From: Theristus sp. LFF4_11 | Taxonomy: Eukaryota; Nematoda; Chromadorea; Monhysterida; Xyalidae | NCBI GenBank assembly: GCA_030248135.1 | Contig: JASANC010003074.1 | Location: 62,001-126,000 of the forward strand | Length of the DNA stretch: 64,000 nucleotides | Direction of reading: 5' to 3' | Part shown: positions 11,317-23,680 of the stretch, in pieces | Layout: every line of letters begins with the position of its first letter | Position numbering within the stretch: position 1 is the stretch's first letter | Notes under the pieces: model-generated | Database searches by the model: none | What the model was told of the DNA's origin: nothing | The model's input: only the letters and a program-made list of their open reading frames with translations | Translations under genes and position numbers: made by a program

Positions 11317-12930
11317 GAGACCGTCCGGAATTAGGAGGAACATTTTGGTAATACTCTGCCCCTAGCCGAAAATCGATTTCGCTCAAATTTGGTATGGAGG
11401 TACCCTTAGGTCCAACTAAGGAAAAACCGGCCCGCTTTTGGAATGAGACCCTTGTGGTGTGGCGCTACAGGTCTCCAAAGTAGGGTATTTCGTCAAAAAC
11501 GTCATTTTTGGCGTTTTGAAAAAAAGGTCTTTTAATGCAACACAGAAGCGTTATCGAATATTGGTGTTAATATGAAAAATGTAGTATTTTGCAAGGGCTT
11601 TCATGTGCTGCATTTCGTTTTTCAAAAAACATAAACTTTTATTTTGGTATAAACAAAAAACCTAAAAAATAAATTTTAAAAATTTTACTTTTTGGCTTTA
11701 TTGCATCGGCGCTTAGCCCGACCCAAAAATTCTCTCCGCTATCTTTTTCGCAATAAAAAATTGGTTTAGAAAACGTTTTAACGAGATGCAAACCGTTCAC
11801 TCTTTTGAGGTTTTTTTTCGTTGCAAGGTTGGTTGAGAATTTTTTTTGCTAGTATAAGCTTTTATTGCTTCATTAAGTTTATCTAAAAAACGTTTTAACT
11901 AATGTGATCTGTGCCATATATACGTAGTTTTGAACGCTCTTTCACGTGGTTTAATTTGTTTTAAAAAATATTAAACTATATGTTCGGTGCAAACACAAAA
12001 TTTCTTCAAACCCCAGAATTTTTGGTGTATCATGAAGAAGTTCATGGTTTCTGCAGTCACAACGTTTTTACTTATCGTAGTTTTCTTTGCACCATCATTT
12101 TCATTGTAAAAAACTGGTCTAGAAAACATTTTAGCAAGATGCAAACCGTTCCCATTTTTGTTTTTTTTCGTTACAATGTTGGTTGAGAAATTTTTATTTT
12201 TGCTAGTTAAGCTTTTATTGGTTCATAAAGTTCATTTAAAAAACGTTTTAACCAATGTGATCTGTTCCATACATACGTAATTTTAAACGCTCTTTCACGT
12301 GGTTTAAATTGATTTAATAAATTTCAAACTATATGTTTGGTGCAAACACAAAATTGTGTCAAATCCCAGACCTTTTGGTGTAAATGAAGAAGTTCATGGT
12401 TTCTGCAGTCAAAACGTGTTACCTCATCGTTTTTTCTTTACACCATCGTTTTCACCGTAAAAAACTGGTCTAGAAAACATTTTAACAAGATGCAAACCGT
12501 TCCATTTTTTTAGGTTTTTCGTTACAAGGCTGGTTGAGAACTTTTGATTTTTCCTAGCATAAGCTTTTATTGCTTCGTTAAGTCTACTTGAAAACGTTGT
12601 AACCAACGTGATCTAAACCATATATACGTAGTTTTGAACGGCCTTTCATGTGGTTTACTTTGTTTTAAAAAATATTAAACTATATGTTTGGTGCAAATAC
12701 AAAATTGCTTAAAATCCCAGACTGTTGGTGTACCATGAAGAAATACATGAACTCTGCAGTCGCAACGTTTTAACTAACCGTAATTTTCTTTAAATCATCA
12801 TTTTAACCGTACAAAACTGATCTAGAAACACTGTTGATAACCAACAAAGAAACACCTGTTGTTTCCATTGCTAATGAGAAAACGCTGCTTCCCCTCTTTT
12901 TGGCCATCATAACGAAAAAACACTATAAAT
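11317..12930. repeat. Left terminal inverted repeat of the TTAA element
   Basis: This matches 17265-18869 in reverse complement. Inside the arm a unit of about 350 bp repeats three times, each with TTTCACGTGGTTTA, TATATGTTTGGTGCAAA and CTGGTCTAGAAAACATTTTA motifs. No coding frame is credible here. Confidence 0.85.
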
Positions 12931-13166
12931 TGTGTTTAAATGAGTTTTAAAATGGAATCGGTGCGAAATATATATATTGTTTTGATATACTTTCACACAA
13001 TTTCACATACACAGTTTTCAAACTTAAATTGTGTGTTTTAGTGCAGCACAAAAGTCCTTTGAAGCCCTGGGTGGATGTATTGGATTACCATTTTTTCTTA
13101 ACAACGCTTCAACTAACCGTTTGTTCTTGCGCAATTTGATAACAGAATTATTATACATTTCGCTAA

Positions 13167-13836
13167 GATTCACCTCACAAAACCATCGTTCGAAAAGCGG
13201 AGGTCCTGCATCGTCCTGTACGCCAACGAGCGGAGGCCGAGGACATGTATCGTCCTGCACGCCAAGGAGCAGAGGCCGAAGACCTGTATCGTCCTGCACG
13301 CTAAGGAGCAGAGGCCGAAGACCTGTATCGTCCTGCACGCCAAGGAGCAGAGGCCGAGGACCTGTATCGTCCTGCACGCCAACGAGCAGAGGCCGAGGAC
13401 CTGTATCGTCCTTCACGCCAAGGAGCAGAGGCCGAGGACCTGTATCGTCCTGCACGCCAACGAGCAGAGGCCGTGGACTTGTATCGTCCTGCACGCCAAC
13501 GAGCAGAGGCCAAAGACCTGTATCGCCCTGCACGCCAACGAGCCGACGAACAGTAACGGTGGTGACAGCAGGTATGCGATCGTGCTCGTCGAGAGCAAAA
13601 TGAAAGCGACGCGGCTGAGCGCCAACGTAGAGCCGCGGCCAAAGAACAACAGCGGAGGAAGCGACAGTAGGAGGTGTGGGACCGTGCTCGCCGAGAGCAA
13701 AATGAACGCGACGCGGCTGAACGCCAACGTAGAGCCGCGGCTGAAGAACAACAGCGGAGCACAGGAAAAACAACTTTTTTATGCTCTCGTATGTTCCGTT
13801 TTTATTTAACTTTATGTCGACTTTGTGTCGTAACAT
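13167..13836 (+). pseudogene. Broken transposon-internal gene, charged helical repeat protein
   Basis: In the frame starting at 13167 the sequence reads as a long charged helix. Units of 13 residues (RPARQRAEAEDLY and variants) come first, then two blocks of the type EQNERDAAERQRRAAA. The frame is interrupted by TAA at 13302-13304 and TAG at 13668-13670 and is otherwise open to 13836. The helix block recurs at 16534-16734, so this was probably a coding repeat of the TTAA element. The 284-codon frame on the opposite strand and the 190-codon frame in another phase are open only because the 39-bp period preserves all frames. I do not recognise the family. Confidence 0.5.
13205..13545. repeat. 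39-bp minisatellite (about 9 copies)
   Basis: Units based on CGTCCTGCACGCCAACGAGC with an AGAGGCCGAGGACCTGTAT tail repeat with little drift. Because 39 is a multiple of three, every frame keeps a 13-residue repeat. Confidence 0.92.
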
Positions 13837-14689
13837 AACGACAATAAAACGACTTTGTGTCGTAACATAAAGTTGCATGAGTATTCATCGTATGCTATTT
13901 CACGCTGCAAAAAAACCAGTTTTACGCAACTGCATAAAGACGGGACATTAAAAAGAATGAAAACGCTGATTGGTTGTTCCGGTGCGCCCTGTAGTTATGT
14001 TCTAGCTTTATGTGCATAAAGTATGCATGAAAACGATCTTCATGCAGTTTGCATGTTCCCTCATGTTTCAACAACTTTGAAACTTAAAATTTACAGTTTA
14101 AAACAAGCAATTTTGTTTAAAAATCGAACACATGTGTGTGAGCATGTACCCACTATTATTTTTGTGCCAAAAGGAAAGTAAATACGATGTGAAAATGTAT
14201 TTATCGCTTCGTTTTGTGATCTATCAAACTGCGAAAATTGGTAAACTTTTGGTGTCAGCGAAGTCTCTCAGCATCTACGCGCTGAAAAAATGTCCGTGTC
14301 CGCCGACGTATCCGTGTACGCTGCCGTGGAGTTGTGCACACTTGTAATTTTAAGGAAAAAAATTGGTCCCATCAGAAAACGCCATGGTCCGGATTGAGAT
14401 GCACTGTAGGCAGTGTATATCTGCATGAACTGCGTGAAGAAAAAATGTATCTCCAGGTCAGTTTGCACATCCACATCAAGTGCTTGTGTGCTTGTGCACG
14501 TTCGAGAGCCAGTGACATCTGATGTAAACTTCTTAAAATTTTGCTAATTGCTAATTTGGTCGCTCAGCTACTGTTACATACTGTAAGTTACTAGCAGGTT
14601 AGAAAACCGGATTTCCCTTCCCTGTACAATATACACAAACAATTGAACAGATACGCTCTGGAGATAGATCGTGATAGATGAGCTGATCA

Positions 14690-15640
14690 TTAATTTAATG
14701 TTCCTTTTTTATACTAGCGTCTGTGATTTTCGTAGTAAACAAAGCATAAAAAGAAACATTAAATTGATGATCTCGACACACACCTAATCTTGCAAGTAAC
14801 CGACTCACAAACTGGCTAACTGACTCAGTACATACAGACTGTCAAGCTTCAGAATAACCGATTCTCACTGGCAGACTTACAGACTGACAACTGGAAATAA
14901 GCAATCTTCAGGCTGCACAGAAGATAACAGACATTTTTAGGGGGGGGAGGGGGCTCCTACACGTGGGCGGTGCCAAACTTTTTTGGAGGTAAGGGTTTGG
15001 AGGCAGTGCCGTCACTTACACGTACTTTGCAAGTTGTCAGACTGCACTGTGCCAGCTGGGAAGTTTGCATGTGAGTGCAGTGTGTGGGTTTTATGTCACG
15101 CATAATTTGCAAGTTGGTCAGTCTGTAGCCTGCCAGTTCTCCAGTCAGCATATCTATGTGGTTGCCATCAATTAGCATATAGCGTACTCTGTAAGTTGTC
15201 ATACTGAACAATGCCAGCTGGCCACTTTACATGTGTGTGGTTGCCCTCAGGTACTCTGCAAGATGGTCAGACTGCACTCTGCCAGTTCTTCAGTCAGCAT
15301 TTTATGCTCAGCAAATTGAATGAACAAGGAAGCACAAGAAGGCAGGTTGAGTCCGTGTGCGTGTGCGTGATAATCAATTTCATGTTTCCTTTTTATGCTA
15401 GGTTTACCACGACAACCGTAGGCGCCAACATAAAAAATTGACATTAAATTGATGATCACCCCACAACCGACTGACAGACTGGCTAACTACAATTGTAGTA
15501 CAGACTCAGTACAGACTACAGTCTGCCCAGCTTCAGAATAACCGGCTCTCCTCATTGGCAGCCCTATGGACTGGCAACTAGAAAAAAACAACGTGCAGGC
15601 AACACCGAAGATGACAGACATTTAAAAGTAGGGTGGTACC
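14690..15640. repeat. Diverged direct duplication, about 675-bp offset
   Basis: The block with CATTAAATTGATGATC, GCTTCAGAATAACCG, GACTGGCAACT-like and AGATGACAGACATTT motifs occurs near 14690-14940 and again at 15370-15630. G-rich runs follow each copy (14941-14955 and 15664-15680). No gene is evident in 14000-16500. Confidence 0.65.
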
Positions 15641-16533
15641 TACCCGTGGTAGGGAGGGGTGCCAACTTTTTGGGGGGGGGTTGGGATACGCGGTCGCCTG
15701 CTAAGGTAGGATGCACCGCGCCATACGCTAATCGGCTCTAAGGGGGTGCCACACACCCCCCTGTAATTTTTATCAAAACTTTTTCAATGAAACCTATAAT
15801 TTGCAAAACATCGTAAAATAGTTGAGTGATCACTGTGACTGAGAATTCAACACCTTTATATTTAGCGCATGCAACTTGGAAGCTCAAACAAAAATTTGTG
15901 ATTATGGGAACATTTTGGCAGGGGGTACCCACGAGGGCGGGGGGGGGGGGTGGATGCTGAATCATGAAGGGGTGTGGGAGTACCTACGATGGGGGTCTCG
16001 GGTTTTGAGGGGTGGGTGTCACGGAACCTTCCCACCACCCCCTCCACCAGCACGAGGCGCAACTTCGTGCTTGGAAGGACAGCCCCCTCACATCTTCGGT
16101 ACTGTGTACAGATACACCAACTTGCTCAGTAACCGACTGGCAGTAGACATAAACATAGACGTAAACTGACAGAGTCTGCCACAGATGAATGCCTAGCTAC
16201 CTTACAAGGTAGACGTTTATAGACTAATACGCAGACATTCCAGATTCAAAACTGCAGTCTCGTCAATTTATACTGTTGTTTTGCTTGACTGACTTTTGAA
16301 AACTTGTTTTAATACATTGAAATGTTGATTACAGTGATAAAACTGTCAATTTCAAAAGATAAATCCAAAAACGCATAAAAAAGATGGGTGCATAAAAAAG
16401 ACGCATAAAAAACATTTTTAAAGTTTTTTTAATGTTTTCCATAAAAATGAACATAAAAATGACAAAAAGCAAAAATTGCTTTTTCGTTTTTATGTCCGCA
16501 TAAAGAGGAAACATAACTAACTCGTTAAGCAAC

Positions 16534-16734
16534 ATGAGTGCGGCATCCGAGGGCATAAAAAAGTTGTTTTTCCTGTGGAGGCAGCGGCAGCAGGAGGTGT
16601 GGGACTGTGCTCGTCGAGAGCAAAATGAACGCGACGCGGCTGAACGTCAACGTCAACTTCAAAATACAGAAAACAAAAATAAAGCCTCTGGAAGTTCTTC
16701 ACGATCAAAAGACACCGATTATGGAAGTGACTAA
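16534..16734 (+). CDS. Short coiled-coil frame in the TTAA element (66 aa)
   Basis: The start ATG at 16534 gives a 66-residue protein: a short N-terminus (MSAASEGIKKLFFLWRQRQQ), a charged helix with ARREQNERDAAERQRQ, then a Ser-rich acidic tail ending KDTDYGSD. The helix is the same module found twice in the broken frame at 13569-13770. It may be the remains of one exon of the element's own gene. Function unknown; it could also be a chance survivor of decay. Confidence 0.35.
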   Translation: MSAASEGIKKLFFLWRQRQQEVWDCARREQNERDAAERQRQLQNTENKNKASGSSSRSKDTDYGSD

Positions 16735-17264
16735 TAATGAATATTTAAGTTTTTCGGAACAACTGTTTTTGCTTAGAGACGTCACAGATGAAATCTTATA
16801 AGTTTTTGCTTGCACCAAACATATAATTTAAATTTTTAAATAATGTTTATACAACCTCGTGAAAGAATATTCAAAATTTACTATATCTGCTACAGATTTC
16901 AATTTTTTAAGGTGCCATTATTTCATTCTATAATTATTTTTTTTTGATAATATAGCCAAAAAAGTGAAGGGGCTTTTCTAATTAGGAATGCCAATTGCGG
17001 ATGCTCCTTTTTTGCCACAAGCCGTATTTCTAGACTAGTTTAGTACGTTGAAGATGATGGGCCAAGAACAGAACCCATAATTGACACGTTGCGACTACAG
17101 AAATCATAAACTGATTCATGCTACACCAAACCTGGGATCTGAAGGAATTTCTTGTTTCTACAAAACATATAATTACAATTCTTAAAAATAATCTAGCTAC
17201 GTGAAAAAACGTTCAAAGATGATTGTAGCTGATACGCAATTATATATTAGAAAACACTATTTGA

Positions 17265-18869
17265 ACACATTTTATTGTGGTTTTTTGGTTATGATGGCCA
17301 AAAAGATGGGGGATCAGTTTTCTCATTAGCAATGGAAACAGCAGGTGTTTCTTTGTTGGTTATCAACAGTGTTTCTAGACCAGTTTTGTACGGTTAAAAC
17401 GATGATTTAAAGAAAATCACGGTTAGTTAAAATGTTGCGACTGCAGAGTTCATGTATTTCTTCATGGTACACCAACAGTCTGGGATTTTAAGCAATTTTG
17501 TATTTGCACCAAACATATAGTTTAATATTTCAAAACAAAGTAAACCACATGAAAGACCGTTCAAAACTACGTATATATGGTTTAGATCACGTTGGTTACA
17601 ACGTTTTCAAGTAGACTTAACGAAGCAATAAAAGCTTATGCTAGGAAAAATCAAAAGTTCTCAACCAACCTTGTAACGAAAAACCAAAAAAACGGAACGG
17701 TTTGCATCTTGTTAAAATGTTTTCTAGACCAGTTTTTTACGGTGAAAACGATGGTGTAAGGAAAAAAACGATGAGTTAAAACGTTTTGACTGCAGAAACC
17801 ATGAACTTCTTCATTTACACCAAAAAGTCTGGGATTTGACACAATTTTGTGTTTGCACCGAACATATAATTTGAAATTTATTAAAACAATTTAAACCACG
17901 TGGAAGAGCGTTCAAAATTACGTATGTATGGAACAGATCACATTGGTTAAAACGTTTTTTAAATGAACTTTATGAACCAATAAAAGCTTAACTAGCAAAA
18001 ATAAAAATTTCTCAACCAACATTGTAACGAAAAAAAACAAAAATAGGAACGGTTTGCATCTTGCTAAAATGTTTTCTAGACCAGTTTTTTACAATGAAAA
18101 TGATGGTGCAAAAAAAACTGCGATAAGTAAAAACGTTGTGACTGCAGAAACCATGAACTTCATGGTACACCAAAAATTCTGGGGTTTGAACAATTTTGTG
18201 TTTGCACCAAACATATAGTTTAATATTTTTTAAAACAAATTAAACCGCGTGAAAGAGCGTTCAAAACTACGTATATATGGCACAGATCACATTAGTTAAA
18301 ACGTTTTTTAGATAAACTTAATGAAGCAATAAAAGCTTATACTAGCAAAAAAAAATTCTCAACCAACCTTGCAACAAAAAAAAACCTCAAAAGAGTAAAC
18401 GGTTTGCATCTCGTTAAAACGTTTTCTAAACCAATTTTTTATTGCGAAAAAGATAGCGGAGAGAATTTTTGGGTCGGGCTAAGCGCCGACGCAATAAAGC
18501 CAAAAAGTGAAATTTTTAAAATTTATTTTTTAGGTTTTTTGTTTATACCAAAGTAAAAGTTTATGTTTTTTGCAAAACTAAGTGCAGCACATGAAAGCCC
18601 TTGCAAAATACTACATTTTTCATATTAACACCAATATTCGATAACGCTTCTGTGTTGCATTAAAAAACCTTTTTTTCAAAACGCCAAAAATGACGTTTTT
18701 TGACGAAATACCCTACTTTGGAGACCTGTAGCGCCACACCACAAGGGTCTCATTCCAAAAGCGGGCCGGTTTTTTCTTAGTTGGACCTAAGGGTACCTCC
18801 ATACCAAATTTGAGCGAAATCGATTTTCGGCTAGGGGCAAAAATGTTCCACCGGTTTGCGGACGGTCTC
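17265..18869. repeat. Right terminal inverted repeat of the TTAA element
   Basis: Mirror of 11317-12930, with the same three sub-units of about 350 bp in reverse order and the terminal CGGACGGTCTC. Similarity to the left arm is high enough to suggest a recent insertion or gene conversion between arms. Confidence 0.85.
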
Positions 18870-19126
18870 TTAATAATAAGCACCCAGATCAAGAAAATCA
18901 AATGCGCTGCAAATTCCATTTTCAGATTTATTGCCAAAACAAATTACGTCGCCAAATTGAAACGACCCATCATTCTCATTCATTCCTGCCTTGCCAGTTC
19001 CATTGCCATTCCTCCGGTTTGTCTCTACAGGGAGTTTCAGAAGTAGTGGGTAGCTGTTGGACGCGTTATTTCTCGAGTTGTGTTGAACCCTATTGAATGA
19101 AATACAGGGTGAGCCAAAAAAAGGTT

Positions 19127-20165
19127 CCAATTTTCTAAAATGCTCTCACTGGCTTGTGCTGAGGTGTTTCGAGCTGAAAATTGAAACACTATTAGAAAAC
19201 ATTTGGAGGTTTTTCTGACCTAATTTTTGTTACGATATGTTGCCCTGTCACTCACTACAGCAAAATATCTGGAAAATATGAAAAATCGACAAATGTTGTA
19301 AAATGCAGAGGGTTGATTTAGCTGTAACAAAAACCAAAAGAATGAACGTTGGTGACAGCCCGAGTGTTCACAACACAAAAAAAGATGAAAAAAGCAATAT
19401 GAGTTAGAAATGCCAAATGCTGAGTTGCATTTGAACAGTTTTTGATCACTCCAATGTTTCACTTCAAGTCTGAGTGTGCGTGAGCGGTTCTGCTCAAAAC
19501 AGATGCGAATTTATCTTGCTTTTCAAATCCAAATTGTTTTTTCCTTTTTTAATTCACACAATTTGCCACTCTGATATTTTCACCATAGCAGACTGGTTGT
19601 TTTCTGCAGTGAGAGATGAACTTCCATTTTCAGTCTTTGCTGCCATCATGGTTAAGTGGACGGCAGAGCAGCGAGTCTGGTCTGTCAGTTGGAGGGGAAC
19701 AAGCGAATAGCTGTTCCACAGTGGTTCGGCAATTTCGTACAAGATTCCATTTGACCCCGCGTGACGATACATCAGTTCGGAAGTCCGATTATGAGCAATG
19801 ATAAGCCGTGAGATTATGGATGAACATTGCTTTTTCGTCAAAAATTGCGATTTTTGAAAATTACACTGTAAAAATGAACTTACGTGCAAGCCAAAAACAT
19901 TTTTGATCACAAAAAACTTTCCATAGTGTTTTAACACTGTTCCAAATTTTAAAACACGAGGTCCCTTTGTTACAGCTTTAATCAACCCTCTGAATCTCGC
20001 AACATTTGTCGATTTTTCATGTTTTCCAGATATTCTGCTGTAGTGAGTGAATGGGGCAATATACCATGACAAAAATTTGGTCAGAAAAACCTCCAAATGT
20101 TTTCTAATAGTGTTCCAATTTTCAGCTCGAAACACCTCAGCACAAGCCAGTGAGAGCATTTTAGA
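19127..20165. repeat. Inverted repeat pair of about 220 bp
   Basis: 19127-19340 and 19950-20165 are inverted copies; both carry the AAAACATTTGGAGGTTTTTC and GCTTGTGCTGAGGTGTTTC motifs. The arms flank the transposase remnant, so they may be its subterminal inverted repeats. The 229-codon minus-strand frame over this region is a shadow. Confidence 0.7.
19649..19800 (+). pseudogene. Decayed mariner/Tc1-like transposase N-terminus
   Basis: MVKWTAEQRVWSV starts at 19649, then the frame shifts and continues as STVVRQFRTRFHLTPRDD before TGA near 19800. Together these resemble the first helix-turn-helix of mariner-type transposases. The catalytic DDE part is absent and the frame is broken, so it cannot encode an active enzyme. 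Confidence 0.45.
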
Positions 20166-21322
20166 ATTATCTAAAAATGCGGGAGACGCATATAAAAGGA
20201 GGAATATGGCTTTGTGTAAGCAGTGAGAGACTTGGCTCGACAACTCTTTTCAAGTCTCTGATGTGGTACACACGGACACAAGTACATAAAAGCTATATTT
20301 TTGCGCCGCGTTTGTTTTACTGAAAAGTGTAAAACAGTTTTAAAATTATTTTTTAACTGTCCTTTCCAGTTTAGTTCGAAATCACATCATGTGCGAAATT
20401 CAGTGCAAATTCTGTGCAGAACTTCTGTAAATCAACAATCTGTAAATTCTGTGCAAAAACAGAAAAATCAGAGACTGCAAAACATTGTTTCATGTGGTTT
20501 TATCGTTGCTAACGTACGCATCGCTGTGTACACACCAGCATCAGTGACAAAAAGGTGTTGTCTTCCGTTGATTTTCAGCCTTTTTACCAAACTCAAGTGG
20601 CAAAACTGTCTGTCCCGTGAGTCGTTGCCTTTGCCACAGAAGGAGACCTTGCGTTCCCTAATGCCTCTGCGATACACTTTGTCCTGGGCAAACCAGTATC
20701 AGCGATCTGAAGTCTGATCGTTATTTTGGTGGTTTTAGTGGTCGCTAAATGCCCGAAATACCGCAAATGTTGAAGTTTTAATTGTCTACAAAGTACATGT
20801 GCAACCGAAATAGCGAATAAACGGGAGACTGCAAAACATTGTTTCATGTGGTTTTATTGTTGCTAACGTACGCATCGCTGTGTACACACCAGCATCAGTG
20901 ACAAAAAGGTGTTGTCTTCCGTTGATTTTCAGCCTTTTTACCAAACTCAAGTGGCAGGATAAACTGTCTGTCCCGTGAGTCGTTGCCTTTGCCACAGAAG
21001 GAGACCTTGCGTTCCCTAATGCCTCTGCGATACACTTTGTTCTGGGCAAACCAGTATCAGCGATCTGAAGTCTGGTCGTTATTTTAGTGGTTTTAGTGGT
21101 CGCTAAATGCCCGAAATATCGCAAATGTTGAAGTTTTAATTGTCTACAAAGTACATGTGCAACCGAAATAGTGAATAAACGGCGCAAAAATATGGCTTTT
21201 ATGTACTTGTATCCGTGTGTACCACATCAGAGACTTGAAAAGAGTTGTCGAGCCAAGTCTCTCACTGCTTACACAAAGCCATATTCCTCCTTTTATATGC
21301 GTCTCCCGCATTTTTAGATAAT
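20166..21322. mobile_element. TIR element family R1, copy 1
   Basis: Inverted ends of about 140 bp begin ATTATCTAAAAATGCGGGAG and include ATATAAAAGGAGGAATATGG. Other copies are at 50646-51912 and 56530-57774. The interior holds a tandem duplication of about 355 bp (20465-20823 and 20824-21180). The 133- and 138-codon frames in it are not conserved between units and are not credible genes. Confidence 0.8.
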
Positions 21323-21429
21323 ATTCTGACTTTTAAATAAGTCCCGAAGGTCGAACCAAATTCACATCTCGTTGGTCACACATTCTTCTAAACCCCGGAT
21401 ACCTCAGGGTTTTCATTTTTCGTTTTTGG

Positions 21430-22310
21430 GGCCGATTTCGCCTATGCTATTTCTGCGGCCGATTCGCCCGACATCGTCACGATTCAGTATCTAGAATTGC
21501 TCACATAAGAAAACTGACCCAAAAGCCGTGATCGGCGCAATGAATTACCATGGACAACACAGTTTTTTGTATATGGACCGATTTCGCTAATTTCCACGGC
21601 GGTTTGCCCTAAATCGTCACGATTCAGTATCTAGAGTTGCTCACATAAAAAACTAACCCAAAATCCGTGATCAGCGCGTTGAATTACCCTGGGAAACACC
21701 CTTTTCTTGTTTTTCGTTTCCGGACCGATTTCGCCAACTTCCACGGCCGATTCGCCCGAAATCGTCACGATTCAGTATCTAGAGTTGCTCACATAAGAAA
21801 CTAACCCAAAATCCGGGATCAGTGCATTGAATTACCCTGAAAAACACCCTTTTCTGGTTTTTTGTTCCGGACCGATTTCGCCAATTTCCACTGCCGATTC
21901 GCCCGAAATCGTCACGATTTAGTATCTAGAGTTGTTCACATAAGAAACCTAACCGAAAATCCGTGATCAGCGCATTGAATTACCCTGGATAACACCCTTT
22001 TCTTGTTTTTCGTTCCTGGACCGATTTCGCCAACTTCCACGGCCGATTCGCCCGAAATCGTCACGATTCAGCATCTAGAGTTGCTCACGTAAGAAAACTA
22101 ACCCAAAATTCGTGATCAGCGCATTGAGTTACCCTGGAAAACACCCTTTTCTTGTTTTTCGTTCCTGGACCGATTTCGCCGATTTCCACGGCCGATTCGC
22201 CCGAAATCGTGACGATTCAGCATCTAGAGTTTCTCACGTAAAAAACTAACCCAAAATCCGTGATCAGCGCATTGAATTCCTACGGACTAAACATTTCTCC
22301 TATTTTTCGT
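21430..22310. repeat. 147-bp satellite, six monomers
   Basis: Monomers share ACCGATTTCGCCAA, GCCCGAAATCGTCACGATTC, ATCTAGAGTTGCTCACATAA and GATCAGCGCATTGAATTACC. The same satellite occurs at 52020-52690, 57776-58520 and, inverted, near 56140-56420. Confidence 0.9.
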
Positions 22311-22682
22311 AGCTGAGACAAAATTTGTAAGAGTGAAAAACTAATACTCAGTCAAAATGCTACCAACTTTAAAAAATGCACAATTTTAACCCAAAAAATG
22401 CCCTGGCAAAAAAATAAACTAAATTTTCAGAATCTACGGATGAAATTACCCTAGGAAACATTTTTGTTCAACTGTGAAAGTGTCCCAGCTAAAAATTGAA
22501 AGGGCGAACACTTAAAACCAGGTGAAAATTCTGCGAATTTTTAAAAATGCCCAATTTTTACCCAAAAACAAGGTCGGGGCAAAAAATTAACCCAAAGAGC
22601 AAAATCTACGGATGAAATTACCCCAGGAAACATTTTTGTTTGACTGTGAAAGTGTCGCAGATAAAAATTGAAAGGGCGAACA

Positions 22683-22970
22683 CATGTTGATTACATACCT
22701 GAAAAAAAAATACCAAGGAAAATAAGTAACACTGTTTTCAGAATAGGTTTTTCGTGTCTACAGCGTATGAAAAGTCGTCCGATGAAAATTTTTTCGCGGC
22801 TCAGAACACAACTTTGGGTGTTCGTTTCGTGTGCACAGAGCCAAGTTTGTGGCTTATACTATGCTCGCTGGAGGCAGCGAGCAATTTTGAAAAAAGCGCG
22901 CTGGGGTATAACGGCTCATATTATGCGTGATGCGCTCTCCGCTCGCTGCGCTCGCTCGCGCATCCGCATG
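22683..22970. repeat. Solo right arm of the foldback satellite element
   Basis: This matches the terminal arm at 58742-59025, from CATGTTGATTACATACCTGA to the GC-rich end with GCTCGCTGCGCTCGCTCGCG. It follows 147-bp satellite monomers exactly as the right half of the 52694-59027 element does, but no left half is present. Confidence 0.75.
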
Positions 22971-23680
22971 ATTGGACCCTTTTTTTGGCTCACCCTGTAT
23001 TGTTCAGGAAGGCTCAACTAAGATTTGTGCTAAATTTCAAAGAAATTTATTCACCTGCGCACGAATGACAGAGCAAAACAAAAGTTTCAAAAATGGACCA
23101 GAAAATAGCAGATCACGCGATACCACCGGTCAATAAAGGACAGCATTCAAAAGAAAACTTCGAAATGTGTATGGCGATAACAGCAAACATCAACAACAAC
23201 GGCAACAGTGTCAACTCAATCAAATTGCTCAAAGTGAGCCTCAATGCATCGCTTGCACCTATCCGTCACAGCCAAAACCGCCTTCTCTATCTAGCATAAA
23301 AAAGGTCTACCACGTTCCAAAAACCGGCAAATATAAAAAAACTACAACAAACAAATCGGATTAAAAAAGATCTCGTATTCATTCATGCAACACGATTCGG
23401 CCGCATACAAGGTAATGTTTAACCCGGTGCCAAACCCCCAGTTGCGTGCTGAAATCAATGTTTTTTGTGTTTTGCTATGTCATTCGCGGGCAGGTGAATG
23501 AATTTTTCTTAAATTTTGCACAAATCTAAGGTGAACTTTCTTGATCAACTGACTAAAATTTCATTCAATATGGGTTAACACAAGTCGAGAAATAACGCGT
23601 CAAACACCTACCCACTACTTCTGAAACACCCTGTAGTCATTCACATGGGAGCTGTCGGGTCGGGTTGAGTAACTCACACG

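Larger units (their letters stand above)
11317..18869. mobile_element. TTAA-flanked DNA transposon with 1.6-kb inverted ends
   Basis: Both ends begin GAGACCGTCCG and are bordered by TTAA (11313-11316 and 18870-18873), a piggyBac-type 4-bp target duplication. The arms are near-perfect inverted repeats of about 1.6 kb. The centre holds a broken coding frame with a 39-bp repeat, a duplicated block and a short coiled-coil frame, but no recognisable transposase. Superfamily assignment rests only on TTAA. The whole element lies between the inverted minisatellites. Confidence 0.75.
19105..22997. mobile_element. Nested TA-flanked element with CAGGGTGAGCC ends
   Basis: CAGGGTGAGCCAAAAAAAGG at the left and its reverse complement at the right are each bordered by TA (19103-19104 and 22998-22999). 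The content is composite: an inverted pair, a decayed mariner-like transposase, a 1.16-kb TIR element, six satellite monomers and one arm of the foldback family. The short simple ends suggest a Tc1/mariner-type mover that later collected other repeats. Confidence 0.65.
19028..23633. mobile_element. Outer TA-flanked mariner-type element, split by later insertions
   Basis: The ends read CAGGGAGTTTCAGAAGTAGT and, inverted, CAGGGTGTTTCAGAAGTAGT, each next to TA. A compact relative is intact at 48398-48612. Comparison shows that this copy's left arm is interrupted at a TA by the element at 19105-22997. Its right part carries about 300 bases absent from the compact copy (about 23075-23380), including a 68-codon frame at 23093 that I do not recognise. 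Confidence 0.7.

Noticed and set aside
13024..13878. 284-codon minus-strand frame with GVQDDTGPRPLL repeats
   Set aside because: Open only because the 39-bp repeat keeps all frames; the charged helix on the plus strand, repeated at 16534, is the better reading.
19554..20243. 229-codon minus-strand frame
   Set aside because: Spans an inverted repeat and the opposite strand of a mariner-like transposase remnant; no family motif.
20786..21187. 133-codon minus-strand frame in R1 copy 1
   Set aside because: It overlaps a 355-bp tandem duplication, and the frame is not kept in the other R1 copies.
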